Shown here: positions 26,661-34,258 of the stretch, piece after piece
Layout of the letters: every line of letters starts with the position of its first letter
Numbering within the stretch: position 1 is the first letter of the stretch
Assembly: GCA_016617495.1 (NCBI GenBank)
Contig: WYCU01000001.1
Location: forward strand, 372,001-436,000
DNA length: 64,000 bases
From: Azonexaceae bacterium s22
GTDB lineage: Bacteria > Pseudomonadota > Gammaproteobacteria > Burkholderiales > Rhodocyclaceae
Direction of reading: 5' to 3'
Translations under genes and position numbers: made by a program
Notes under the pieces: model-generated
What the model saw: the letters and a program-made list of their open reading frames with translations, nothing else
What the model was told of the DNA's origin: nothing
Databases searched by the model: none

Positions 26661-26735
26661 GTCACGTCTACGCCACGCCAGCGCGTTCCACCCTACCCCC
26701 GTTTCAAAGCCGATCGGGCTTGGTGCGGCGGGAGC

Positions 26736-27428
26736 TTAGCCATCGAGGCGGAAGGCAATCGGGACGATGACCACGCCTTCGACGGATTCATCGCCATGGC
26801 GGGCGGGCACAAAGCGCCAACGCTGCACGGCGTTGCGGGCGGCTTCGTCGAGCCGTTCGAAATTGCTGCTTTTTTCGATGTCGACCGCGACAGATCGCCC
26901 TTCCGGGCTGACCCGGACCCGCAGCAGGACTTTGCCCTCTTCCCCCAGCCGCCGCGAGGCGGAGGGATAGGCCGGTGCCGGATTGTGCAGATAAGCGGCA
27001 TCGAAACGCGGTGGCGTGTGCGCGCTGCCGTGGGCTTGGCTGGCGCTGGTCGTGCTTCCGCCGGTGGCGGTGGGAACCTCGGGCATCGGCGGTGCTGCAG
27101 CGGTGGCCACTGGCGGGGTTTGGGGTGACGGGGTAGCGACGAGGGTCGGCTGGCGCGGGGGCGCAGGCACCGGATGGGGCGGGTGAACGGCGGTTCTGGT
27201 TGGCGGGGCGGCATGCGCCGGTGCCATCGCTGCGGCGGGATGGGGGGGGCTCTGGAGGACAACGGCCAATTCGGCAATCGGCGGCGGCACCGGGGAGTGC
27301 AGCGACCAGGCCACGGGCCAGGCCAATACGGCCGCGTGTAGCGCGATGGCCAATCCCAGATAGGGCAGGCAATGCCATCGCGATCGTCGGGGTGGCGAAT
27401 TGGCGGGAATATTGGCCTTCATCCGCAC
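26736..27428 (-). CDS. TonB-family energy transducer
   Basis: A 230-residue TonB-like protein with one N-terminal helix (about 21-42: CLPYLGLAIALHAAVLAWPV), a Pro/Ala/Thr-rich periplasmic arm (about 45-140), and a C-terminal TonB domain (YPSASRRLGEEGKVLLRVRVSPEGRSVAVDIEKSSN, then AVQRWRFVPA). It carries proton-motive energy to outer-membrane receptors. The TonB-dependent copper-type receptor gene lies directly upstream on the same strand (53 bp), suggesting a dedicated pair. The VAVD in its C-terminal domain is encoded by a dispersed repeat copy. Confidence 0.9.
   Translation of the reverse strand: MRMKANIPANSPPRRSRWHCLPYLGLAIALHAAVLAWPVAWSLHSPVPPPIAELAVVLQSPPHPAAAMAPAHAAPPTRTAVHPPHPVPAPPRQPTLVATPSPQTPPVATAAAPPMPEVPTATGGSTTSASQAHGSAHTPPRFDAAYLHNPAPAYPSASRRLGEEGKVLLRVRVSPEGRSVAVDIEKSSNFERLDEAARNAVQRWRFVPARHGDESVEGVVIVPIAFRLDG
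26860..26895 (-). repeat. Dispersed 12-bp-core repeat, copy 9 (perfect core)
   Basis: Minus-strand reading: ATCT, GTCGCGGTCGAC (26880-26891), ATCG, AAAAAA and CAATTT. It lies in the TonB C-terminal domain (residues 180-183 VAVD). Confidence 0.85.
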
Positions 27429-27450
27429 ATTTTAGCCGGTTGCGGGCATT

Positions 27451-27470
27451 GGCCCCGCGGGTGCGGGGCC
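27451..27470 (-). other. GC-rich hairpin between the receptor and tonB genes
   Basis: A perfect 8-bp stem GGCCCCGC/GCGGGGCC with a 4-nt loop lies in the 53-bp gap. No U-tract follows, so it is more likely a processing or stability element than a terminator. Confidence 0.5.
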
Positions 27471-27480
27471 AGGACCGGGT

Positions 27481-29682
27481 TTAGAACTGAATCGTCGCGC
27501 CGAGATAGAACGAGCGTCCCATGCCGGAGACCGGGGTGCCCCAGAGCATCGGCCGTTCGCCGAGGTAGGCGCCACCCAGCGGCAGGAAGTAGTTCTTGTC
27601 GAGCAGGTTTTCGATGCCGGCGTCGATGCGGAAACGGGTCCATTGGTAGCTGGTCCGCAGATTCACCAGACCATAGCCCGGAGTTTTCAGCTCGTTACGC
27701 ACCCATTGGGTATCGTCCTTGGCGGCCACGAGTTGCAGTTCCAGGGTATTGGACCATTGGCCGAGTTGATGGTCGGCTGCCAGCTTCGCCTGGAAGGGCA
27801 TCATGTGATACAGGTTGTCGTCGGTGTCGAGATTCTTCCCGTTCACGTAGCCGATCATGCCGCGCGTGGTGAAGGTGCCGATGTCGGCAAGCTCGCCGAG
27901 CGGCATGCGGCCGGAGATGTCGATACCGTAGATCCGCGCATCGTGGTTGGCGAACTGCAGGAATACGAAGCCGGTGCTGGCGGTCTGGTTAGCAGCGGCC
28001 TTGCAGGCGCCGCCGACGGCCGCGCCGCAACGATTGACGTCGATGTAGTCCTGAACGTAGGTGTAGTACGGGGTGATGCGCAGTTCTGCGGTCTTGGCGG
28101 CATTGTTCCAGGTCGCCGAGGCGTTGAGGGTATGGGCGACTTCTGGCTTGAGATCGAGGTTGCCGATGTAGCCGTTACCGTCGCCAAACCACCCGTTCAT
28201 GTACATGGCCATGGCGCCATTGCCCCAGGCGTAGCGTTCGTAGAGATTGGGCGCGCGGCTTTTGCGGGCGTAACCCATTTCATAGCGGTTGCTCTCCGAG
28301 GCGATATAGCGGGCCAGGGCGGTGATGTCGAAGAGATTGTCGGTCCGCTTGCGATCCTGCGCATTGAACGCGGCGGCGGCCGGTGCATCGGGGTTGGGCA
28401 TGCCCATGGCCATTCCCCCCATGCCGCCCATCCCACCCATGCCCCCCATGGGGATCGGGTTGCGCCAGTCGTACGGGGCGACATCGCCGGTGTTCATGCT
28501 GACAAGGTCGTGCCGCAGCCCAAGCAGCGTAACCCACTCGGGGCTCCATTTGGCCTCCCATTCGGCGAAAGTGCCCAAACGGTCGCGTTGTCCGTTGTTG
28601 ATGTTCTGGAAGGTGGCGGGGCCCATCATCATGCTGCCCGGCACGGGCGGCCACCAGTCGTCGAGCTTGAAGCGATGAAATTCGTTGCCGATACGCAAGG
28701 TATCGCGGGCATTGAGGGGAATTTCCGCCTTGATGGCATAGCCGACGTTGACGCCCTCGGTGTTCATCGGCATTGCCCCGCCCTTGTCGGCGAGGAAGCC
28801 CATTTCGTGATTGATGGTCTGGTAGTAGAGCCGTGCGTCGAGGGTGCCCCAGTTGTAGGTGCCCTGATATCGCCCATTGATGTAGTAGCTTTCGTTCCCG
28901 GTCATGTCCATCCGGGCGTTGACGAAGGCTTGATAGGGAATGTTCTGGTGACCGAAGTTCAGCACGAACAGGTCGCTTTCCCCGCGCAATGCGATGCTGA
29001 CGGACTGATTTTGCGCATCGTATTGGGTCGACTTGATCTCCTGACCGCTGCCGGACTTGTAATTGCCGGATTTGGCATAGCCGGCAGTGGCGGAAATGGC
29101 CAGGTTATCGGTTGCCGCATAAGCCTTCACGGTGCCGCCGTTGGCGCTGCCATTGCTGCGCACGAAACCGGAGAGGCTGCCGCCAGCGATGGTTTGCCCG
29201 GCTGGCGCGAACAACGGGGTGATCGAATCGATGACGATGGTGCCGCCGATGCTGTCGCCACCGGCGCTGACCGGTGTCAGGCCAGCTTGCAGTCCGATCT
29301 GCGCGACGTTGCTCGGGGCGATGTAGGACATCGCTGGGTTCATGTGATTCCCGCAGGCCGATTGGAGATCCATGCCATCGATGCTGACGCGCACGCGGTC
29401 GTCGGCAAAGCCGCGAATCGACGGCAGATTGGAAATCCCGCCGCCGGTCCAGGTGTTGTATCCGGGCGCACCTTCCAGAAGCCGGGCGCTATCGCTGACA
29501 TAGGCTTGCTGGCGTGTCACCGCGGTACGGTCCAGCGTGTCGCCATTGAGCGGAAATGCCGTTTCCATGCGCGTTGCCGAAACAACGACTTCGGACATGA
29601 CCGCCGTCTGGGCGAAGGCGGTGCCCGGGAGCAGGAACGCGGAAGCGACGGCGATTGCGGCCGGGCAGCGACGATGGTGCAT
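27481..29682 (-). CDS. TonB-dependent outer membrane receptor, copper (OprC-like) type
   Basis: A 733-residue receptor. It has a signal peptide (1-25, GTAFAQ), a TonB box-like start (SEVVVSATRME), a plug domain (DSARLLEGAPGYNTWTGGGISNLPSIRGFADDRVRVSIDGMDLQSACGNHMNPAMSYI) and a 22-strand barrel ending in the C-terminal aromatic FYLGATIQF. The CGNHMNPAMSY plug motif and a Met/Gly-rich loop (PMGGMGGMGGMGGMAMGMP, about residues 410-430) point to copper, as in OprC/NosA proteins. This is inference from sequence, not proof. GGGGGAG precedes ATG 29682. A TonB gene follows. Confidence 0.88.
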   Translation of the reverse strand: MHHRRCPAAIAVASAFLLPGTAFAQTAVMSEVVVSATRMETAFPLNGDTLDRTAVTRQQAYVSDSARLLEGAPGYNTWTGGGISNLPSIRGFADDRVRVSIDGMDLQSACGNHMNPAMSYIAPSNVAQIGLQAGLTPVSAGGDSIGGTIVIDSITPLFAPAGQTIAGGSLSGFVRSNGSANGGTVKAYAATDNLAISATAGYAKSGNYKSGSGQEIKSTQYDAQNQSVSIALRGESDLFVLNFGHQNIPYQAFVNARMDMTGNESYYINGRYQGTYNWGTLDARLYYQTINHEMGFLADKGGAMPMNTEGVNVGYAIKAEIPLNARDTLRIGNEFHRFKLDDWWPPVPGSMMMGPATFQNINNGQRDRLGTFAEWEAKWSPEWVTLLGLRHDLVSMNTGDVAPYDWRNPIPMGGMGGMGGMGGMAMGMPNPDAPAAAAFNAQDRKRTDNLFDITALARYIASESNRYEMGYARKSRAPNLYERYAWGNGAMAMYMNGWFGDGNGYIGNLDLKPEVAHTLNASATWNNAAKTAELRITPYYTYVQDYIDVNRCGAAVGGACKAAANQTASTGFVFLQFANHDARIYGIDISGRMPLGELADIGTFTTRGMIGYVNGKNLDTDDNLYHMMPFQAKLAADHQLGQWSNTLELQLVAAKDDTQWVRNELKTPGYGLVNLRTSYQWTRFRIDAGIENLLDKNYFLPLGGAYLGERPMLWGTPVSGMGRSFYLGATIQF

Positions 29683-29790
29683 GAATTCTCCCCCGATAGT
29701 GTTTTCAGGGGCGCGATTGTCCAGCGTGGCATGGTGCCGCGGAATGTGACAAATCGCCGCATGGCCGCGGGGCGCGCAAGGGCGACGTTG

Positions 29791-29827
29791 AAATTGAGCC
29801 CTTTTTCGCGGTCGACCGCGACAATCC
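29791..29827 (-). repeat. Dispersed 12-bp-core repeat, copy 10 (perfect core)
   Basis: Minus-strand reading: GATT, GTCGCGGTCGAC (29811-29822), CGCG, AAAAA and CAATTT. It is intergenic, just downstream of ptsI, in a 152-bp gap that holds nothing else recognisable. Confidence 0.85.
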
Positions 29828-29834
29828 GAAAAAC

Positions 29835-31580
29835 TCAGGCGTTGAGCTTTTCCAGGGCTTCCTGAAGCTTTGCCGGTTCGTCCAGGCGCAACAGTCGGCG
29901 CACGGTGGGGGCGAGGTCGCTCACGTCGGCTTTCAAGACCCGATGCTTGACTTCGAGGATTTGCGAGGGATGCATCGAAAAGATGCGCAGTCCCATACCG
30001 AGCAGCAGGCGCGTCAGCTTGGGGTCGCCGGCCATCTCGCCGCACAGGGAAACCGGGATGCCCTGCTTCTCGGCGCTGGCCAGCGTATGCGCGATCAGCA
30101 TCAGCACCGCCGGATGCAGCGGATCGTAGAGATTGGCGACCTGTTCGTCGGAACGGTCGATGGCCAGCGTGTACTGGATGAGGTCGTTGGTGCCGATGGA
30201 CAGAAAATCGAGTCGGCGCAGGAACAGCCCGACCGCCAGCGCGGCTGCGGGAATCTCGATCATGCCGCCAACCTGGATGTTTTCGTCGAAGGCGACTTTT
30301 TCGCCGCGCAGGCTGGATTTGGCCTGTTCCAGCGCCGCCAGCGTCTGGTCGATCTCGTGCGCGTGCGCCAGCATCGGGATCAGCAATTTGATCGGGCCAT
30401 GCTTGGAGGCCCGCAGGATGGCGCGCAACTGCGTCTGGAACATCTGCGGTTCGGCCAGCGAGAGGCGGATGGCACGGCGACCCAGAGCCGGGTTGGTCTT
30501 GACGCGATCGTTGGCCAGCCCGTCCGGGTGGAGATCCTTGTCGTTGCCGAGGTCGAAGGTGCGGATGGTGACCGGGCGGCCGCCCATGCCCTTGACCACC
30601 TTTTTGTAGGCTTCGTATTGCTCCTGCTCGTCGGGCATGTCGCCACGGTCGAGGAAGAGGAATTCGGTGCGAAACAGGCCAATCCCCTCGGCGCCTGCCT
30701 CCAGGGCTTCGGGGACGTCGCCCGGCAGCTCGATATTGGCGTGGAGCTGCACCGCAATGCCGTCGATGGTTTCCGAACGCGCCGTTTTCAGGCGCTTGAG
30801 CTTGGATTTTTCCAGCTCGATCTGATTCTTGCGGAGTTGATACTCCTCGAGAATGCGCAGATCGGGATTGACGATGACGATGCCGCGCGTGCCATCGATG
30901 ATCAGTTGCTCGCCATCGCGAATCAGGGCGCGCGCGTTTTCCAGGCCGACCACGGACGGAATGGCCATGCTGCGGGCGAGGATGGCGGTGTGCGAAGTGG
31001 CGCCGCCGACATCGGTGATGAAGGAGGCAAAGCGCTGCTCCTTGAAGGCGATGGTGTCGGCGGGCGAAAGATCGTGCGCGACGACGATCAGCGCTTCTTC
31101 CTTGGCCCCTTTGGCGGCCTTGAGCAGCGAGCGACCGGCATGGCCGAGCAGTTCCTTGACGACGCGCTCGACCACTTGCACCACGTCGAACTTGCGTTCG
31201 CGCAAATACGGGTCGTCGAACTGCTCGAACTGTTCGACGAGATGTTCCATCTGCTGGACGAGTGCCCATTCCGCATTGCAGCGTCGCTCGCGGATGATCT
31301 CGCGCGGCTTGTCCGCGAGTTCCGGGTCTTCGAGGAACATCGTGTGGATGTCGATGAAGGCGCCCAGTTCGGCCGGGGCATGCCCGGCGGAGGAGGCCTT
31401 CATGGCCTCCAGTTCCCGCTTGACGGTCGCGACGGCGGCCTCGAAGCGGGCAATCTCCTTGTCGACCATGCGTGGCGGGATGGTCAGGTGGGCCACCTCC
31501 AGCGTCGCATGCGACATGAGCATGGCCCGCCCGATGGCGATGCCGCCGGAAACGCCCTGGCCATGCAAGGTAAAGCTCAT
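29835..31580 (-). CDS. ptsI: Phosphoenolpyruvate-protein phosphotransferase (PTS enzyme I)
   Basis: A 581-residue EI that autophosphorylates from PEP and passes the phosphate to HPr. The active-site histidine is in DVGGATSHTAILARSMAIPSVVG, the PEP-binding barrel includes GIGLFRTEFLFLDR, FDLGNDKDLHPDG and IGTNDLIQYTLAIDRSDE, and the catalytic cysteine is in VSLCGEMAGD. It lies 5 bp after ptsH, in the order EIIA-ptsH-ptsI. No sugar-specific EIIB/EIIC genes are in the window, so the cascade is probably regulatory. Confidence 0.96.
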   Translation of the reverse strand: MSFTLHGQGVSGGIAIGRAMLMSHATLEVAHLTIPPRMVDKEIARFEAAVATVKRELEAMKASSAGHAPAELGAFIDIHTMFLEDPELADKPREIIRERRCNAEWALVQQMEHLVEQFEQFDDPYLRERKFDVVQVVERVVKELLGHAGRSLLKAAKGAKEEALIVVAHDLSPADTIAFKEQRFASFITDVGGATSHTAILARSMAIPSVVGLENARALIRDGEQLIIDGTRGIVIVNPDLRILEEYQLRKNQIELEKSKLKRLKTARSETIDGIAVQLHANIELPGDVPEALEAGAEGIGLFRTEFLFLDRGDMPDEQEQYEAYKKVVKGMGGRPVTIRTFDLGNDKDLHPDGLANDRVKTNPALGRRAIRLSLAEPQMFQTQLRAILRASKHGPIKLLIPMLAHAHEIDQTLAALEQAKSSLRGEKVAFDENIQVGGMIEIPAAALAVGLFLRRLDFLSIGTNDLIQYTLAIDRSDEQVANLYDPLHPAVLMLIAHTLASAEKQGIPVSLCGEMAGDPKLTRLLLGMGLRIFSMHPSQILEVKHRVLKADVSDLAPTVRRLLRLDEPAKLQEALEKLNA

Positions 31581-31585
31581 GTCGC

Positions 31586-31855
31586 TTACTCCCCTTCGCC
31601 GAAATAGTCGGCGATCAGGGCCAGCAAGGCATCCATGGCTTCCTGCTCATCCGGGCCGTTGGTTTCCAGGGTGACTTTCGACCCCTTGCCGGCGGCCAGC
31701 ATCATGACGCCCATGATGCTCTTGGCGTTGATCCGGCGCGGTCCCTTGCTCATCCAGACTTCGCACTTGAATTTGCCGGCCAATTGGGTGAGCTTGGCCG
31801 ATGCGCGCGCATGCAGGCCCAGTTTGTTGATGATTTCGGTTTCCGTCGTCAGCAT
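31586..31855 (-). CDS. ptsH: Phosphocarrier protein HPr
   Basis: An 89-residue HPr. His15 is in NKLGLHARASAKL, and the regulatory serine in NAKSIMGVMMLAAGKGS is the target of HprK (encoded at 3.8-4.7 kb). ATG 31855 gives the correct family length; the upstream frame overlaps the EIIA gene. HPr receives phosphate from EI (ptsI, 5 bp downstream) and hands it to the mannose-type EIIA just upstream and to PtsN. Confidence 0.95.
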   Translation of the reverse strand: MLTTETEIINKLGLHARASAKLTQLAGKFKCEVWMSKGPRRINAKSIMGVMMLAAGKGSKVTLETNGPDEQEAMDALLALIADYFGEGE

Positions 31856-31856
31856 T

Positions 31857-32246
31857 TCAATATTCCTGCATGTTGAGTACGCCATCGCGTCCACCAGCGA
31901 TGGCGCGGGTAAGCAAGGTCTCCATACCCTTTTCGCGGTAGGACAGCGCACGCAGCAGCATCGGCAGGTTGACCCCGGCAATGCCTTCCACGTGCCCCGG
32001 CTGGAGCAGCTTGAGCGCCAGATTGGAGGGCGAGGCACCGAAAATGTCCGTCAACACCAATGCCCCCTGGCCCGTATTGACCAGGGCGAGCATCTGGCGC
32101 GCCAGCGGCAGCAGGTCAAGCGGATCGTCCTGCGCCGAAACGCCGAGCTGATTGAGCTGCGGCGGCCGCCGGTTGAGGACGTGGCAGGCGTTCTGAACCA
32201 GCGCTTCGCCATAGCTGCCGTGGGTGATGAGGAGAATTCCGATCAT
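31857..32246 (-). CDS. Mannose-type PTS EIIA component
   Basis: A 129-residue EIIA-Man domain protein. The phosphorylatable His is in GILLITHGSYGEALV (His9 of the motif THGxxGE), and the family motif TDIFGASPSNLAL is present. It stands alone without EIIB, C or D partners, as in many proteobacteria where an EIIA-HPr-EI set serves regulation (for example with HprK). ATG 32246 is chosen from the family start MIGILLITHG. It ends 1 bp before ptsH. Confidence 0.92.
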   Translation of the reverse strand: MIGILLITHGSYGEALVQNACHVLNRRPPQLNQLGVSAQDDPLDLLPLARQMLALVNTGQGALVLTDIFGASPSNLALKLLQPGHVEGIAGVNLPMLLRALSYREKGMETLLTRAIAGGRDGVLNMQEY

Positions 32247-32299
32247 GCTCTGGATTCTAACCCAGCGCTGGCGGCCGTCCAGACCCCGTTCGTGCGGAT

Positions 32300-33202
32300 T
32301 TAACGGCGGGAAACCATCAGTACGCCGGCCAATACCAGCCCGGTGCCGACAAGTTGTGCTGCGGACACCGGTTCGCCCAGCAACCACCAGCCGAAGAAGA
32401 GGGTCAGCATGGGGCCGATGGTGCCCACCAGCACGGCTTTCGCCGACCCGATCCGGCGGATGGCCGCCGATTGCATGAAAACCGGCAGCACGGTGGCAAA
32501 CAAGGCCATGGCGATGCCGTAAAAATAGATCGGCAATGGCTGGATGAGCGCCGAGACGGGTTGGGTGACGAAGAAATGCAACTGGGTGGCCGCCGTTGAA
32601 ACCAGCATGGCCAACGCCGTAAAACGGGCGGCGCCCAGGCGCTGGATCATGGGGGCGCTGCCGGCCAGGTAGAAGGCATAGGACAGGGATGAGGCAAAAA
32701 CGAAGGCCGCGCCGATCAGCACAGGCCGCAGGTCGTCGGCCAGTTGCAGGTCGTGGGCGAACGCGAGGCCGATCCCGGCGTAGGAGAGGATGAGGGCGCC
32801 GATTTCGCGTCGCGAGATGGATTTGCCCATGAACAGGACGCCAATCAGCAACGTGAGTGTCGGGTAGGTGAACAGGATCAGGCGTTCAAGCCCGGCGCTG
32901 ATGTAGCGCAGGCCGATGAAATCGAGAATGCTGGCGCCGTAGTAGCCAAGCAGGCCCAGCGCCACCAGCACGGCCCAATCGCGGCGGCTGAGTGGCGGCG
33001 CCGAACGGCTGGCCTGAAAGCCGACCCACAGGAAAACCGGCAGCGAAAACACCATGCGCAGCGAAAGCAGCGTCACCGCGTCGACAGGATGCGGCTGCGG
33101 TACGGCATAGGCGAGCTTGACGAAAATGGCCTTGAGCGAGAAGCCGAATGCCGCACCAAAGGCCAGCCACAAACCGATGCGATGGGTGCGGCTATCGGGC
33201 AT
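32300..33202 (-). CDS. EamA/DMT superfamily permease
   Basis: A 300-residue protein with ten predicted helices and the two EamA repeats (IGLWLAFGAAFGFSLKAIFVKLAY; FAHDLQLADDLRPVLIGAAFVFASSLSYAFYLAG; AVLVGTIGPMLTLFFGWWLLGEPVSAAQLVGTGLVLAGVLMVS). The substrate is unknown. It is divergent from a LysR regulator, a layout typical of a regulated exporter. ATG 33202 (MPDSRTHR) is preferred; ATG 33244 adds 14 residues. Neither start has a clear Shine-Dalgarno sequence. Confidence 0.87.
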   Translation of the reverse strand: MPDSRTHRIGLWLAFGAAFGFSLKAIFVKLAYAVPQPHPVDAVTLLSLRMVFSLPVFLWVGFQASRSAPPLSRRDWAVLVALGLLGYYGASILDFIGLRYISAGLERLILFTYPTLTLLIGVLFMGKSISRREIGALILSYAGIGLAFAHDLQLADDLRPVLIGAAFVFASSLSYAFYLAGSAPMIQRLGAARFTALAMLVSTAATQLHFFVTQPVSALIQPLPIYFYGIAMALFATVLPVFMQSAAIRRIGSAKAVLVGTIGPMLTLFFGWWLLGEPVSAAQLVGTGLVLAGVLMVSRR

Positions 33203-33265
33203 GGCGGTGGGCCGTGCAAACACGGGAGAGGATGCGAAGCGCATTCGGTTTTGACGAATTCATGG

Positions 33266-33312
33266 CTGCAATTGCAGTTCAAATTGAGCGTGATCGCTAT
33301 TGAATACGCGAT
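33266..33312. promoter_or_regulatory. Candidate LysR operator region between divergent EamA and LysR genes
   Basis: The gap holds a perfect 12-bp palindrome CTGCAATTGCAG (33266-33277) and an interrupted dyad ATCGC-N10-GCGAT (33293-33312). Dyads of this kind in a divergent LysR/transporter gap are typical operator positions. Assignment is inferred. Confidence 0.45.
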
Positions 33313-33367
33313 TTATCGGCAGGACAATTGGAAATATCTGTAGCCAGGTTTCGACCAGGACGAATTC

Positions 33368-34258
33368 ATGCGTTATGACCTTCCCGATCTGCGGCTGATT
33401 GCGGCGATTGCCGACAGTGGCAGCCTGACGCGCGCGGCCGAGCAGATTCATCTGGCGCCGTCATCGGCCAGCCACCGGCTGACTCAGCTTGAAAATACCT
33501 TGGGCGTCGCCCTCTTCCGCCGTCATGCTCGTGGATTGACGCCCACCCCGGCCGGGGAGTCCCTGCTCCGGCATGCGCGTCAGGTGTTCGCCCAACTTGA
33601 GCAGATGCACGCCGATCTGGCGCCTTACGCCAGCGGCCTTCACAGCCAGGTGCGGGTCTTTGCCAATACCAATGCCATCAACTGTTTCCTGCCGGAAGAT
33701 CTGGGCGATTTTCTGCATGCCCACGCCAACGTCCGCATCAGTCTGGAGGAGCAACCCAGCCCGGCCATCGTGCAGGCGGTTGCGGCCGGACAGGTCGAAA
33801 TTGGCGTGGTGGCGGCGGAAGGCGGAGTCGGCGAACTGGAAACGGTGCCCTATCGTCGGGATCGTCTGGTGGTGATCGTACCGGTCTCACACCCGCTTGC
33901 GGCGCGCCCGGCGGTGGGTTTTTCCGAGGTGCTGGGCGAGCCCTTCGTTTGTCTGCATGCCGGCAGTGCGATTCACACCTTCATGATGAACCACGCGGCG
34001 CGACTGGGCGGACGTCTGGATGTCCGCATTCAGGTACGGAGCTTCAACGCGGTGTGCCGGATGGTGGCGGCCGGGGTCGGCATCGGGATGGTGCCGCGTT
34101 CCTCGGTTGTCGCGGTCGACGCCCTGAAAACGGTCGAAATCACCGATGCCTGGGCACCGCGCGACCTGCAGCTCTGCGTGCGCTCGCAGGCGCTGCTGGG
34201 GCCTGCCGCCGCCGCCTTGTTCAAACATCTGGCGACCAAGGCGGCCGGAGCGAATTAG
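33368..34258 (+). CDS. LysR-family transcriptional regulator
   Basis: A 296-residue LysR regulator. The N-terminal winged helix-turn-helix is LPDLRLIAAIADSGSLTRAAEQIHLAPSSASHRLTQLENTLGVALFRRHARGLTPTPAGE (about 5-64). The effector-binding domain follows, with the usual SHPLAA and FVCLHAGSAIHTFM segments. The inducer is unknown. The probable target is the divergent EamA permease. Residues 248-251 (VAVD) come from a dispersed repeat copy. The 3' end overlaps the convergent TolC-like gene by 4 bp. Confidence 0.92.
   Translation: MRYDLPDLRLIAAIADSGSLTRAAEQIHLAPSSASHRLTQLENTLGVALFRRHARGLTPTPAGESLLRHARQVFAQLEQMHADLAPYASGLHSQVRVFANTNAINCFLPEDLGDFLHAHANVRISLEEQPSPAIVQAVAAGQVEIGVVAAEGGVGELETVPYRRDRLVVIVPVSHPLAARPAVGFSEVLGEPFVCLHAGSAIHTFMMNHAARLGGRLDVRIQVRSFNAVCRMVAAGVGIGMVPRSSVVAVDALKTVEITDAWAPRDLQLCVRSQALLGPAAAALFKHLATKAAGAN
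34105..34140 (+). repeat. Dispersed 12-bp-core repeat, copy 11 (perfect core)
   Basis: GGTT, GTCGCGGTCGAC (34109-34120), GCCC, TGAAAA and CGAAAT. It lies inside the LysR gene in the coding sense (VAVD). Confidence 0.8.

Noticed and set aside
27481-31269. An uninterrupted minus-strand frame joins the copper receptor to sequence inside ptsI, resembling a 1262-residue fusion.
   Set aside because: The upstream part is an out-of-frame shadow of ptsI in GC-rich DNA; the receptor has its own signal peptide, ATG and GGGGGAG site at 29682.
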